Shown here: piece after piece, positions 22,290-34,084 of the stretch
How the letters are laid out: each line of letters opens with the position of its first letter
How positions within the stretch are numbered: position 1 is the stretch's first letter
Source: Sabethes cyaneus
Taxonomy: Eukaryota > Arthropoda > Insecta > Diptera > Culicidae
NCBI RefSeq assembly: GCF_943734655.1
Contig: NC_071354.1
Span: 10,324,001 to 10,388,000, forward strand
Reading direction: 5' to 3'
DNA length: 64,000 nucleotides
Notes under the pieces: generated by a model
What the model was told of the DNA's origin: nothing
Seen by the model: only the letters and a program-made list of their open reading frames with translations
Database searches by the model: none
Program-made: the position numbers and the translations under genes

Positions 22290-22800
22290 GTTGATGTTCA
22301 AATATATGAATAGTAGAGGCTCGAGGGAGACGAACGTGCGTCTTGCGATAATGGCGGTAATCATGGAAGACGGAGAACCAGAAGTAGTAGATGAATTCAT
22401 GTATTTAGCATCGCTGGTGATCGCGAGTCCACTTGTTATGTTCCATCGGAAGGTGCTGCGGACAATCTTTGGTGGAGTACAAGCTGAAAGTGGAGAGTGG
22501 CAGGGTCAGATGAATCGCGCGTTATAGGCTCTACTTGGGGATAATTCAATCGCAACCTGGTGAAAATTGAAAGGTTACAGTTGGCTGGTCACGTCGGATA
22601 GAAAGGCGTTCTCTTCAAAAACCACTCTGGCACCAGAAGGCAGGAGTACACAGTGATTAAACGCGCGAGATGGCTCGACCAGCTCGAAGTTGGGTTGCGA
22701 ACGTGGAGGCGCTCAACAAACTGGCGACGAGTAGTCCAGGACAGAGTGCAGTGGAGATGAATTCTAGATACTATACGAGCATCTCGGCTTTAAGCTTAAG
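22290..22800 (+). pseudogene. RTE/R4-like LINE C-terminal fragment
   Basis: VVDEFMYLASLVIAS, a deletion, FHRKVLRTIFGGVQAESGEW, then frameshifted LQLAGHVG, RARWLDQLEVGLRT and NWRRVVQDRVQWR: the same ordered C-terminal blocks as at 1775-2116. Stops and shifts throughout. Confidence 0.72.
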
Positions 22801-23599
22801 AAGAAGAAGAAGTGGCTTGGTTCTGTCACGACATTTATCTGGCTCTACTAACACAGTTGTTACAAAGTAGTTGTGGCAACCGATGCATGACTAATTCCAG
22901 TCATAAATAAGTTTATGCAACTAAAAGTGCTAAAATTGTGTTGCTGGTTTGGGCATTGGAGAATTCAAACCTTGTATAACCTCGTATAATGAGAACTTTC
23001 CCAAGTTTATAAGTTACGTTGTGGAAAAAATAATAGCAATTGGCGCAAGAAGAACAAGTAATATCGTTTGCGAAAAAAGTGCACCATTAGAGAAAGAAAA
23101 CTAGTAATAACACCTACCAACGGTGCTGGAAATCAAAAGTTTCAGCTGAGGCTACTGGCAGTAAGAAAACTATTCAGAAGAAATACCAAACGGGAAATCA
23201 ACAACGGAGTTCATTGACAAGCGTTTATAGATCTAATCTCATATTGAAGCAACTAATTCTTGAAAGTATTCTGAAAACTATTACATGAATCTATCATTTT
23301 TATAGAGTCCATAGGCAAGATTTCATAGACAGAAAACCGACATTTGTAGCTGGAGGTTACGTCTAAATTTAGATTAAGCTGTAATTTTCTGCTTCCTATC
23401 AGCTGTATCTGATTTCTGTACTGATAAGGAACCGTCAATTTCGGTCACAAGCGCAGGGTTAATAATTTACACCTTAGTACCCAAGTAACATTGAAGGTTT
23501 TATTACTCCCTTGTGATGGTTATAACCATCATAGCTCCGAGAGGACTGAACCGATTTAGACTTTCTTAATAGCAAATGAAAGCTTATTGTTGGCTTGTG

Positions 23600-23770
23600 A
23601 CCACCCAACTGACTCCCAGGTACGTTGCTGACCTAACAAGCCAGTCGTCGTAAGTTCGAATCTCGACTGGGTTGTGCTGCTACCAGCCCCGAAATTATTT
23701 TGTACTCTAATAACCGGCTGCGAAGTTTGGGTCAAGTTCTTAGGGATGTTTTTACCCATGGCTTTGCTTG
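23600..23770 (+). repeat. tRNA-derived SINE-like copy C
   Basis: The best head: CTGACCTAACAAGCCAG resembles a tRNA anticodon arm, then GTCGTAAGTTCGAATCTC is a good B box with flanking T-stem (CGACTGG), then body (CTACCAGCCCCGAAATTATT, TGTACTCTAATAACCGGCTG, CGAAGTTTGGGTCAAGTTC) and the tail ATGGCTTTGCTTG. Likely transcribed by Pol III originally. Confidence 0.68.
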
Positions 23771-24509
23771 TTGCCTTGAAGTGTTACGCAAATTTTCATA
23801 GAGATTGTACTTATGGTCCAAATATTATCAACGAAGATGTGTTACAATTTCACAGATAACACCTACAGAAGCACAGTGAAATATCCGCATGTGACCGATT
23901 GTGATAACTCTTTGCGAAAAAGGTTACAATTTGGTCAACTGCTTGTAGTATCAATCTATAATAGATGCCAAGGGTGGGTTGGTAATGCTATAATTGTGTA
24001 ACCTAAGGACTCGCTGTGTCCATCCATTTAAGAAACATCAACTCCTACAGGTAGCTGCCCATTGTACTAGTCGGGGTACGAGCAACCTTAGCGGAGGTCG
24101 GGAAACCAACCCTAAAACCATTGGTGACGTCGTATGCCGACAGGAAAGAGGGCACTCATGCTAATGCTGATTGTTGAGACGAGGAATAACCTCACATGTC
24201 TTCAGCGTTTGTCGCCAGATCAGGTACGGGGTGAGTCTGCATTTCAGGACCTAGGAGCGGCTCACGGCTGCGTCTGACCCGGACTGATGGCAAAATTAAC
24301 ACATTTGGTTGCTTTAATTCGCCCATTAGATATCACAGGAAAGAAAACGTAAACTGTTTTATTCATACGGCCCATTATGCCCTAGCATACGAAACCGGGT
24401 CATAATGGGTTGATAAACTTCTCGAATGGTTAGGCCAATATGGCAGCCATATTACGAAACAAGGTAGTGCGCCCCTAGTAGATTTGGTAGTGGCTCAGAC
24501 AACAAGATA

Positions 24510-24860
24510 AGGATATGCGGTGGACGCTTAGTGCCTGTAACTGCAGGTCGCTGAATTCCATTGGCAACCGACGAGTGTAGAAGATTCGTGGCGACAAGGC
24601 TCAGTTTTACCAGAGGAAATAGGCTTTGTAGTGTGGGGCAAACTGCAAGTTCGCGGAATAGATTAGAAAGCGATCAACGAGAAGGAAGCGTTCGTACAAC
24701 AGCTGTTTACCACTCGGTCATCCGGGTTATGAACGCCCAGGTTGGTAGGAAAATGTAGTATAGACCGGTGATAAGGCCCCGCATCCCGCATGCTGACACG
24801 AACGATAAAAACCTGCGATGCATCAACTTTGTAGCTTCTCGAAGCCTGCGAGAAGCCTGA
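24510..24860 (+). pseudogene. RTE/R4-like LINE endonuclease fragment
   Basis: ACNCRSLNSIGNRRV resembles the endonuclease start (GTWNVRSLN...), and after a deletion DTNDKNLRCINFVASRSLR resembles the later block (TNxNGxRxxxFAASxxM). Highly decayed; family assignment tentative. Confidence 0.42.
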
Positions 24861-25095
24861 TCATAAACGTAAGCAGTCCTTCGATGAACACCTCTACGGG
24901 TAACATAACGGAAGAAGGAACAATAGAAGTCAATCCGGAAGTGCCGACAGCCGATAGTAGCGTCTTTGCTTCCAATCTCGAACAAAGTTAGCCCGACAAA
25001 ACAGAATCGGACAGTTGAAGAGTAACAGAGCGACCGAAAAGGACAATAGAATTCAATATTCTCCAGCTTAATTCTCATTTTTTGGGACGAGGTGA

Positions 25096-25907
25096 ACTGC
25101 CCATAAATGGAAGACAGTCACATCTGCAAAAACGTGCAACTACGAAAGACGCTGTTGAAGCCACGACAATTTTTCTTTAATATTGAATCGGTTTTGGAAA
25201 CAAATCGTCATAAAATCATTTGAATGTACATAACAGAATACTTTTACAAGCAATTTGTTCACAAGTGTTTTAAAATTTGTTCCAAAACTTAGAAAAACTG
25301 CCGAAGTTACTGATATGCGTTTTGTTTGTGCTTGACAGTCACAGCATGCCTTGAACTCTGCGTTGTCGGTGACTCGGCAGTACCGACTTAGAGATGTCAC
25401 ATGTTGTATTTTAGTTAAATTCACAAACTGATCCTCGTAGAGGTATCTGGAACATTCACGGACATGTGTAGATGTGGCCAATGACGCCTTGAACACTTTA
25501 TACGACTACCAATAGTCTCGATTTGCAAATCCGTGTATTTATATGTGTCACATGATGGGTTTGTTGTGATTTAAGGTGCTTCTATGTCCCATATATTCCG
25601 GAACTTGTTCCCACTGGAACTTCGGAACGGTACATCCGATCCAAATTCTCCTCAATAGTGTTCTTTTAGGCCATAAAATCTTCCGTTTGGTAGTTGCTGC
25701 AGTCCAATCGGTCCAGGCATTTCCAAAAACTACTGTGACTACTGTAATATGGGACTGACATAGTTTCATATTTTTTTCAACAACTTGGGAACAAACATAA
25801 CTTTTTTGTTTGAAATATTGAAAGAACCGTTAATTTTAAGATGATTCCTAGGTTTATCTCAAAAGTGGCGAAAAGTCAGATGGGACTGTTATGCATTTAT
25901 GGGCAGT
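25096..25907. mobile_element. Non-autonomous inverted-repeat element, about 812 bp
   Basis: ACTGCCCATAAATGGAAGAC with CAGTCACATCTG at the left is matched at the right by the complement of CAGATGGGACTGTTATGCAT followed by TTATGGGCAGT (arms about 35 bp, imperfect). The interior has no transposase. Its right part (25560-25765) carries a second inverted pair, ATGTCCCATAT / ATATGGGAC. No clear target duplication. Confidence 0.6.
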
Positions 25908-28900
25908 GAAGCTATCGGAGAGATTTTAATACACAGCACAGTGAGCCATGGCCCATGGGATTTTATGTTTTCGTTCATTGCGTAGCGTTTGACTAGTCTT
26001 CATCTGACCTGTTGACAAGATCTGACAAGAGTCACTGGAAAGTAGGGGGTTCATCACTATGGACAATCGTGCTACTGTGAATCTGATTTTCACTATCGGA
26101 TTGTTTTTTCTGAAAGGGTAGAAATACAACGCGTCCAAGAATACCGGAATCCGTAGAATGTAACGTTGTTGCGTTACTTGGAACCATAATAAAACGATGC
26201 GACAAAGACTATTCAGTGCGTGCGTGTTGTCACCGTTGTCACTGAGACGGCTCAGACCATCGTTGGTCCATATTTCCATCGTTCAACATGTTTCTTGAAA
26301 ATGTTAATCCGAAGGATTAGAGCTACCTGTGTCTAGGCTATGCAGAAGAACAAAATGTTGCGATGGTAGAGCCAGTGAACACTAGATTTGTAGAAGCAGT
26401 TTGTTTATTACAACGTATGTAATGACGTCACAAAAAATAGGTTATTTGCGGAGTAGTAAGCCTTGTATATTTTAGTCATAACAACAATCAACTAGGACAA
26501 ACCTGAGATGATAAAAACTATGACAAATTTAATATTGTTTCGATTCGTATGAAACCTGTTTCAACAGTCATCTATGCGATGGTACGATTTTTCTAGAATA
26601 AAATTCCTGAACGTGGAATTTAGATGAATCCTAAATTCTTCAATAATAGGCTGAAAAATGACAGTCAATCCCAACAACTGGCCTCGCACTTCAATTACAA
26701 AGTAACCGAGGAAAAATATTTGTCCTATGAAACCCCAAAAACCGCAGTTTTGTTTTCCGCCTCTTCCGATCGTGCCGCAAAATCCTTCCACCCACCGGAT
26801 TTATATGCATTAGGTTAGTCTAGATTTGTTTTCGACAACTTTTCCTGCTGCCGCCCCTTCGCAAGCCGAAGCGGGGGCCAGCATGATAACGATGAATGTC
26901 CGTCCGTCCGTTCGTTCAGCCAGCCAAAAAAAAGCGGAGGCCCACACGACCCAAATTTATCACCACGTGCAGCAGCAGCAGCCCCCGGAACGCAGCGAAA
27001 CTTTCGGGGTTTGTTATTCGTTTTTTTTCTCTGTCTCTATCGCGCGCCGCTTGTTATTCGGTTACAATTTTCATGTCATCCATTTCCGCGCCCGCTAAAG
27101 CTTCATTGTGTCGCGCAGGATATTTTTCCGCATCGGATTGTTTTTTAACTCGTTTCCACAGCAACCAAAACCGGCAGCAGCAGCAACAGCAACAGCAACG
27201 TATAGCATAGCAGACGCACCAGTGCAGTGTGATGAATGTTGATTGCTCCGGTTTGACCCGGCTTGGCAGAGTCAGGAGCAGACCAAAACGCACACAATAT
27301 TGTTAAGTTAAAATTGAATTTATGCATTATTTTTTTGCTGTGCGTTTTTAGTAGGACACTGCTGAGCTGCTGCGGTGGCAACAGCAGCAGCAGCAGTAGG
27401 CTATCGTTGTTTAAAAATTGAAAATGATGCGTTCGAAACGGGAACTTTTTTTCGTGTTTTTAATTTCATTTTTCCGGGAAATGCGCGTTACGAAATATTG
27501 TTTTTTTTTTGGTCCGAACGAGAGACCAGCGGCTTGGCAGATGAAAAACAGATTGACATACCGGTCAAACCGCCTGCGGTTGCCGGTGTTGTTCGCTAGC
27601 CGTGGCTTCGAACTGACGTGGCCTACTTTGGCGCCAGCGATCGGCCAGTGTGTGTTGTTGCTGCTTGTTTCGGATTTTCACGCCGGCCTGTTTTTCGGGC
27701 TTGCTTATGCTTTTGTTTTTGCTAAATTGTAAACATAGTAAACATACACACATACACATAGAAAACAATCAACAGAAAGTGACAAACATTGTTCCTGATA
27801 CGGACTAAAAACAACATAAAACATAAAACTCGTCACGATTACACAAAACTAAAGAGTTAACGTGGGAGGGTGGTGGTAATGGTGGTTTCGAGGGGGGTGA
27901 ATTATGATAATATGGGCTGCGATGATATATAATGGAAATGTGTGTGAGACGGTGTGGTCTGCTCTCCTACTAACCGAGAGCAGGTACAGTGGTGGCATCA
28001 AACAAAAGAAGCATTTTTGTTCTAGAGGGAGCACAGAGGATGCTAGAGTTTTGCAATGTTTGAGCAAAAATTTTCATCGTTTTTTTTTGTTTTTGTTGTT
28101 ATTGTTGTTGTACAAGGAAGATAGTGGGAATTGGGACATTTTCTACTGGTACTGTTAACTAATTAAAAACGTATTCCGCAAATCTCTTGCTCGTTTTTTT
28201 TACTGTAACTTTTCTTGCTGTCAGTGTGTTTTACTTTTTGCTTTCGTTCGTTTCCCTGTACGTTTTTTTTTTTGGTTTGTTGGAGCGTTTTGTTAGTGGT
28301 CGACGGATTCTTACCTTGCGTTAAAATGATTCCAAAAAACGCTGCATATTCACACAGTCACAGACAGTTGAGGGTTAGTTAGAAGAAAAAAAGAGATGAA
28401 GGAGAAAAGCATATTTTTGTTAGATTTCGGTTAGGCTCATCGTTAGGGCGGAGTTGGAGGAAGAGCTGTGTGTCTGATTAGTTTCGTTACTTGGGCCGAG
28501 GGGGCGGGGGGATGGTTTCTTCCGGTTAGTTAGTTTAGTGTGGAGCGGAAAATGTCAAAGAGAAGTGGTCTAATCTTCGAACAAAGCGGTTGTGCTATTA
28601 ATATTGAACACACAGGCTACTATGTTGTGGACCTTAATTTCACCACAAGGGTTGCATGGATTGCTGATTGAAATTTCAAAATGACTGGCAGCTTTGATTA
28701 GAGAGCAGGGGAAAACAATTGATGAAACGTCAATTAGTTCAAAGCAAACACCGCACCGTAGGGTATGGTAAACGATGTCGAAAGGGATGGTACACCGGGG
28801 GGGTGGGGTCTTGTTTGGTATTGTACCGCTAATTGGATACTATACGGAAAAGCCAGCCTATATGTAGCAGTCAGTAGATGGCACGGGAAAGCTGACAGAC

Positions 28901-29847
28901 AGCAGGATATAACAATAATAATGCCAATAATTAAAATATTATCGCATTAAACGGTGTTATAATCATCGTGCGATTGGTATAAATTAATTTTTTATAGCAC
29001 TCCGTTCGTTAGAATGACTTTCCGGGGTGATAGCGGGGGTAGGGTAACCGATACGGTTGCGTTGCGATCCGGAGATTATCGCAACAACAGAAGCCGGAGG
29101 ACGGAGAAGGGAAAAAGCTGCCCTCGAACCGATGATGGCGGAGCTTGGCTTCAGTTCAATAGTTAATATTTAATGTATTAATTTATGATAAATAATGTAG
29201 GCAGTTGTTTGATTGTTTCCAATACTGTTGCCTTTTTGCCTCCCTATTTTTCTGTTTCTGTCCCTCTCTCTCGCGCTTGCATTCCTGTATATGTTCTGGC
29301 ATTGCCTATTTCTCGGGGATATTAAAGTTTGATTTTCCCTTAATTTGCTAGTAACAGCGATATTTATGCGGAACATTAAAAATAAAACAAATGGCAATTA
29401 GCGGGAGGATGTATAAATAGACGGGGGCACAACATAATATATTTATATAGTAATCAAAACAGTACTCTCGATTCCATTTTGAAACACAAACGAGTAAAAC
29501 AATCAGATGAAACCAAAAAAATGTATAAAGAAAAACCGAGTTCGAACAAAAGTGAAAATTATATTTGACTTCCATCAGTCTCGGAAGAGTAATTCGATAG
29601 CGCCGTTTGGTCGGTGTTTCGACATGCGGCCCATCATTGAAACCAATCAGTTTTAATTAATATTTACACAGCTTTTGGCCTATCGATTTTCCGGTTCACA
29701 GAAGATCGATAAATGAAAATTAAACAAATAAAAGTAACAATAATCAGAAAAACGGTAAAGAAAAATCAATACACAAAAAACATAAAGAGCGACTGCAATC
29801 AATCGGCTCCCGTACAGCACATTCCTTGCACACGGCGGCGGGCTTAC

Positions 29848-30055
29848 CTTTCGTTGAACGTTTCCAGCTTGGCGTAGTTCTGCAGGCTGCCCTCGTCGAT
29901 GAGGAACTTCATGCGCTCGAAAAAGGACGCCGTAATGGCGGGCGGTTGCTTCCGCAGTAGCACATCGATCGGCTTCGGGGCCGAAACGCACAGCTGGCTT
30001 GTTTTGCACAGGTGATTTCCGCAGCATTCCGGATCCTCGCAGTCGACAAGACCAT
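29848..30055 (-). CDS. Ten-m: Teneurin exon: Cys-rich linker and lead into the TTR-like domain
   Basis: 208 nt (2 + 68 codons + 2). It encodes DGLVDCEDPECC, NHLCKTSQLCVSAPKPIDVL and the conserved LRKQPPAITASFFERMKFL and EGSLQNYAKLETFNE segments. It ends AG, which with the C of the next exon makes the Ser of N-E-S-R-S-A-V-I-R-G. The 19.8-kb intron carrying the LTR retrotransposon follows. Acceptor TTTTTTTTAG, donor GTAAGC. Confidence 0.9.
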
Positions 30056-30158
30056 CTAAAAAAACGTACGGAAGTTAGCTAATTCTGTTCTCCCCGGAGT
30101 GAAGTAAATCAAACGACGAGCAAACTCTGTAAAAATGCTTGTTTTCGTCGCTCCTTAC

Positions 30159-30292
30159 CTCTATCGTTGTCCTTGTTATCGCCACAATTCTGCTCCAGCG
30201 ATACCGAACAATCCGGACCGTCCCAACCTTCGTAGCAGCGGCATTCCCACATCAGTTCTCCACTAACATGACATTGACCATGTTGCGAGCAG
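30159..30292 (-). CDS. Ten-m: Teneurin exon: EGF repeat 8 and Cys-rich linker
   Basis: 134 nt (1 + 44 codons + 1), flanked by introns of 113 and 103 nt. It completes EGF repeat 8 (CSQHGQCHVSGELMWECRC...GWDGPDC) and starts the SVSLEQNCGDNKDNDR segment that, with DGLVDCEDPECC of the next exon, forms the Asp/Cys-rich linker at the end of the EGF rod, a teneurin landmark with a calcium-loop look (DNKDNDRDG). Acceptor TTTTTAG, donor GTAAGG. Confidence 0.88.
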
Positions 30293-30405
30293 CTAAAAAC
30301 ACAGAAACGACAATCATTACCATCATCATTCAGTCAATCGCACCCAACGAATTCAAATTCTAGCGTGAATCTTCGACTCCTTCAAATCACCACCAACCAA
30401 CTTAC

Positions 30406-30817
30406 CCACTGGGACAGCCCTCCAGGGTGCAATGTTTCCCATTCCAGCCCGTTACGCAAAGACACGTGCCGTTCTTGCACTGGCCGTGCTCGTTGCAGCG
30501 CGGATCGCACAGTTTGCTCTTGCAGAATTCGCCGCCCCAGCCGGGATCGCAGCTGCAGCTGTCACCGACGCAGCGTCCCCGCGGGCCACAGTTCAAATCG
30601 CACAGTTCCTGCGAGCAATCTTCACCGCTCCACTTGGGCTCGCAGGTGCACGTCTGGCTGTCCAGATCGAACGTTCCGTGGCCCGAACAGTCCGGCAGAC
30701 ACTGCAGTGCATCCTGGTCCATCGTAGCACAATCCGCTCCCTTCCAACCCTTTTTGCAGATGCACGTTCCCTCGGCACAGAATCCATGCCCGGAGCAGGT
30801 CGGATGCGGACAGTCAA
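30406..30817 (-). CDS. Ten-m: Teneurin exon: EGF repeats 4 to 7 and start of 8
   Basis: 412 nt carrying four complete EGF-like repeats. Repeat 4 begins VDCPHPTCSGHGFC; repeat 5 (QCLPDCSGHGTFDLDSQTC) again has five cysteines, with Phe where the third should be, the second dimerisation position of teneurins; repeat 6 (LCDLNCGPRGRC) and repeat 7 (LCDPRCNEHGQC) are complete. The exon ends in GCPSG, opening repeat 8. Acceptor GCTCACAG, donor GTAAGT; phase 2 exit (GG|C). Plus-strand open frames over this segment are antisense shadows of the cysteine-rich repeats. Confidence 0.9.
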
Positions 30818-31601
30818 CTGTGAGCCAAAAAAAAGAACACACAAAGACGATATCATTAGTGGTTATGTTTTAGCTGGTGCCTGTCGTGGTAAGTTGGTCG
30901 TAACAAAACCCTGCACTCCGTTAGGCTGTTGTTAGCTTGGATGGTGTTAGGTTAGATGCCTTTCCCGGGTTTAATCAATTTACTTTATGGTGGGTGCTTG
31001 GAATGGTAACAAATAGTACGATAAAGCGCTATCTTGTGGCTCGTTGGGTTAAACAAAAGGAACGTAAAGTGGAGGGGAAAAACTATAGTTGACAGAATAG
31101 TGGCGAGAAGAAAAAGACGAAACAAAGTTCAGAAGTAGATAAATAATAAATGTCTGAAAGTAGATAAAACTGCTTTTATGCATTAAACACGAGCGGAAAA
31201 CTTGAGGCAGAAAACCGCAGTGCTCCTATTGCTCTCAGTTTGTAATTAATTTAAATTATTTATATCACATCTTGTTTCATTCTCGGTTTTCCAGCGCGAC
31301 GCGCTACGTCGTTGTTTGTAATCGAGACGGGAGCAATGAATAGTAAAAGTCTAGTAGTAAGAGTCCAACAGTAAGTTGACTGCACTCGCTCACCACTGTG
31401 CAATTTTTGTGGGAAATTAAAAATTTAACCGACCAAACTACAACAAACACGACAAAAACTGTGAACTTTTACATTTCGCGACAATTGCACGCCAGTGCGC
31501 CCCTTTGAAACAGAAACAAAAACGAAGGAAAGAACGAACCAAACAAAAAAAAACACCCCGAAATCGGATTACTATACGGAACTGAGCGGGGAACGGTATA
31601 C
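30818..31601 (-). other. Teneurin intron, 784 bp
   Basis: Between the EGF 2-3 exon and the EGF 4-7 exon. AT-rich, no repeat or exon-like frame noticed. Confidence 0.85.
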
Positions 31602-31796
31602 CTTCTTCGCAGTATTTGCCCTTGTAGCCGCGTACGCAGGAACATTTGCCGCTGACGCAATGGCCGTGGCCGTTGCAGTCCGGAACTTCGCACTCGTCGT
31701 GCCGCAGCGAGCATTCCTTGCCCTTCCAGCCGGGATTGCACTGGCATTCGCCGTTGATGTATTCGCCTCGCTGTGAGCAAAGCACCGGACAGACAC
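31602..31796 (-). CDS. Ten-m: Teneurin exon: EGF repeats 2 and 3
   Basis: 195 nt, 64 full codons plus 2 nt and 1 nt at the ends. Repeat 2 (VCPVLCSQRGEYINGECQC...) has only five cysteines: the usual third cysteine is replaced by Tyr in GEYING. In the teneurin family this unpaired cysteine in repeat 2, with that of repeat 5, forms the inter-chain disulfides of the dimer. Repeat 3 (DECEVPDCNGHGHCVSGKCSC...) has all six. The acceptor is CTCCACAG. The donor GTATAC is weaker than the others in the gene, but the E-E-V junction with the next exon keeps the frame and the EGF spacing, so the boundary is well supported. Confidence 0.87.
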
Positions 31797-33878
31797 CTGT
31801 GGAGCAAAAAGGGATTGAGGAAAACAAAACAAAAGTAGGCGATTAGTTTGCTTGATGAAATGTCAAATCAATATAATCTGAAGTGGTAATCTGGTAATGT
31901 TGATGATAAAAAGTCTTCATAAATTATGAAGTTGGCAAAACTTTTTGATATGTGCGCCATTTTGACAGTTGTCACATGTTTTGCCATTACTGCCTTCAAA
32001 TTGTGCTGATTTTTAACAAAAAAAAAACATAATTCTGTTCGAGTAACTCATTGTGCATTAGAGTAATTCAATTGGAGAATTTTTGAGCCATTCACGAAAC
32101 ACATTTGCATCCCGAAACACCCGCTGTTTGGTGTGCTTTATGGGCCGGTGGAATCAATGGTCTGTTCTTATTCAAATATAATGACATAGAACGTAACACT
32201 TAATGATAGCGCAGGGCCTTGATCACTGGCTTTTTTGTAGTACAAATTGAGAGCTCTTAATGTGAATGAACGATGCAACATACCACATTTGATTTGCTGA
32301 AAAAAAGTTCGGCCAAGTAATAACTTCGGGTAAAATATCTATGAATGAATAACATTTCATCGACAGAAATAGTTGGACTCGGCCTCGCAGATGGGTAGCA
32401 ACTGATGAGAAACCGGTCAGCAAAAAGGTAATATATACTTAGCTGTCTAAACCAAAAAGTAAAGTGTTCTATTTGCTTAAGATTCATACTAGTTCTTACG
32501 TTAGTACAAATCAGTAATTAAAGTTAAACCTACAAATTAGTCTTCAACATCTTGCGATTTGACGCCCGTTGGTTCGTTTTGAGTGAAGTCTGTGGATACA
32601 TATGCCGATAAACTGCAGACGATTGACGTCTTGGGAAGGCAACACTCGCCACGTTATCGCTAATATGAGGGGATTGCCCATTTGGTATAAAGTAATTTGG
32701 CATAATCATCCATATGGCGAAAGAAGAAGAAATTGGCTGGGCCTAAGAATAATCCCCTAAATAGCTTGGTTTTTTTTCCGAAGATCGGGACCCACGACAC
32801 TTGCCACGCAGATTGTAACCTTGCAACTACAGAGTCCAACGATTGTTTCCACAAGATACTACAATTTCTATGACTATGTAGATTACTACTTGCAATATCC
32901 TTCACTGCTTGAGGTGGAGTGTAGATACTCTGTTCCTCATGGCAGTCAGTTGCGACCAATCGATATATAACCCTATGGTGTGACACACGGCGGTAGCCTG
33001 CTTTTTGCAGCAGCCGTGTTTATATATTTCCACAGAATATCACCGTCCCGTTAGTGAGGAACAGACGATCACGAGCAGTCCAATTTATCTTTTTCGTGTT
33101 TCATTTCGAAATTTTCCTGAATTCTTGTGCTTCGAAAGATGGTAACTCCTGAACGCATGGTCAGAATGTGGTGATATTAACTGTTCTGAACACGTTTTTT
33201 TTATATTGTCAATTCAAAACAAATTTAGTATGCGGTTCTGAAGCTCTAAAAGCGAAGCTCCGAAAGCGTCTACAGACAGCCTTGTTCGCAAGACAGTTAA
33301 AACGAAGCTAAAAGAAGTCATTATCGTCAAGGAAACCACAAATTTTACTGAAAAAAGGCAATGAAAGAGCTAAGAAGAATCTCTGAGATAAGGAATCACA
33401 CTGCGAATGAATTCCCAATTACAAATACCACCTAAAATTTCCCACGTTTTTAAAATTCCTCGAACCGTGCAGCCTCCCTTTCAATATTTTAAAAGTTTTG
33501 AGGCCTTCTAATAGTTTTCCTAGAATCTTCCAATATCGAAAGAATGAATTCCTAGAGTTTTCAATAAGACTCCTTCATTTTTAGAAAGGTTTTTCGGTCT
33601 AACAAAAGCGTGTCTGTCTTCTAGTTTACCAGTACGCTAAAAGTATTCCGATTTTCCAAGAGTCTTTTAGTCTTTCAAGGATCTTTCAGTCTTTCGGCGA
33701 CTTTAAGAGTCTTCTAATCATCTAGTATTCCTCCATTCTTCAAATATTTCGATTTTCATTGCAGTCTTCTTACAAAAGATAGTCTCTAAGTCTTCTAATC
33801 TTTCAATTGTTCACTTTCCTAAAAATATTTTAAAAGACTCTTCTAGTAATACAAGAACCTGGCAGTCTTTTAGCCTTA

Positions 33879-34084
33879 GCAAAGCAAAGCCTTGAGGTTA
33901 TAAACGTCTTTAACACTTGGCCCTTCTTTATTAACAGACTTTGCAGCCGCAGTTATTAGAGTACATGACAATTACGGAGCTATTGGAGCGATCTTACTGA
34001 CCCTAGCTGCATCACCGAGCTAAGATCCGAACATACGACGGCTGGTTTGTTAGACCAGTATTGTATTGCTAACTGGTGGTGTTT
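33879..34084 (-). repeat. tRNA-derived SINE-like copy D
   Basis: On the minus strand: CTGGTCTAACAAACCAG forms a perfect 5-bp anticodon-type stem with a 7-nt loop (anticodon position AAC, valine), then GTCGTATGTTCGGATCT as B box, body (TAGCTCCGTAATTGTCATGT, ACTCTAATAACTGCGGCTGC, AAAGTCTGTTAATAAAGAAG) and tail CCTCAAGGCTTTGCTTTGCT. About 205 bp, the most complete copy, inserted in the minisatellite. Confidence 0.72.

Larger units (their letters stand above)
10088..29847 (-). other. Teneurin intron, 19.8 kb, repeat-rich
   Basis: Lies between the Cys-rich linker exon and the giant exon. It contains the gypsy element, nested LINEs, a tandem duplication, MITEs and a SINE in 11.2-25.9 kb. 10088-11241 is simple intron with homopolymer runs and CTG/GTT repeats (11050-11105). 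17617-18165, 22870-23590 and 25910-26820 show nothing I recognise. 26820-29847 is low-repeat intron with T runs and a CAG/CAA run (27174-27199), no exon-like frame, and may include regulatory sequence. Confidence 0.85.

Noticed and set aside
24516..24534. Short match to the gypsy LTR start (GTGGACGCT) as a possible solo LTR
   Set aside because: Only about 10 bases match; the flanks fit a LINE endonuclease start better.
30427..30935. Plus-strand open frames of about 120-170 codons over the EGF exons
   Set aside because: Mirror images of cysteine-rich coding sequence on the minus strand, without motifs of their own.
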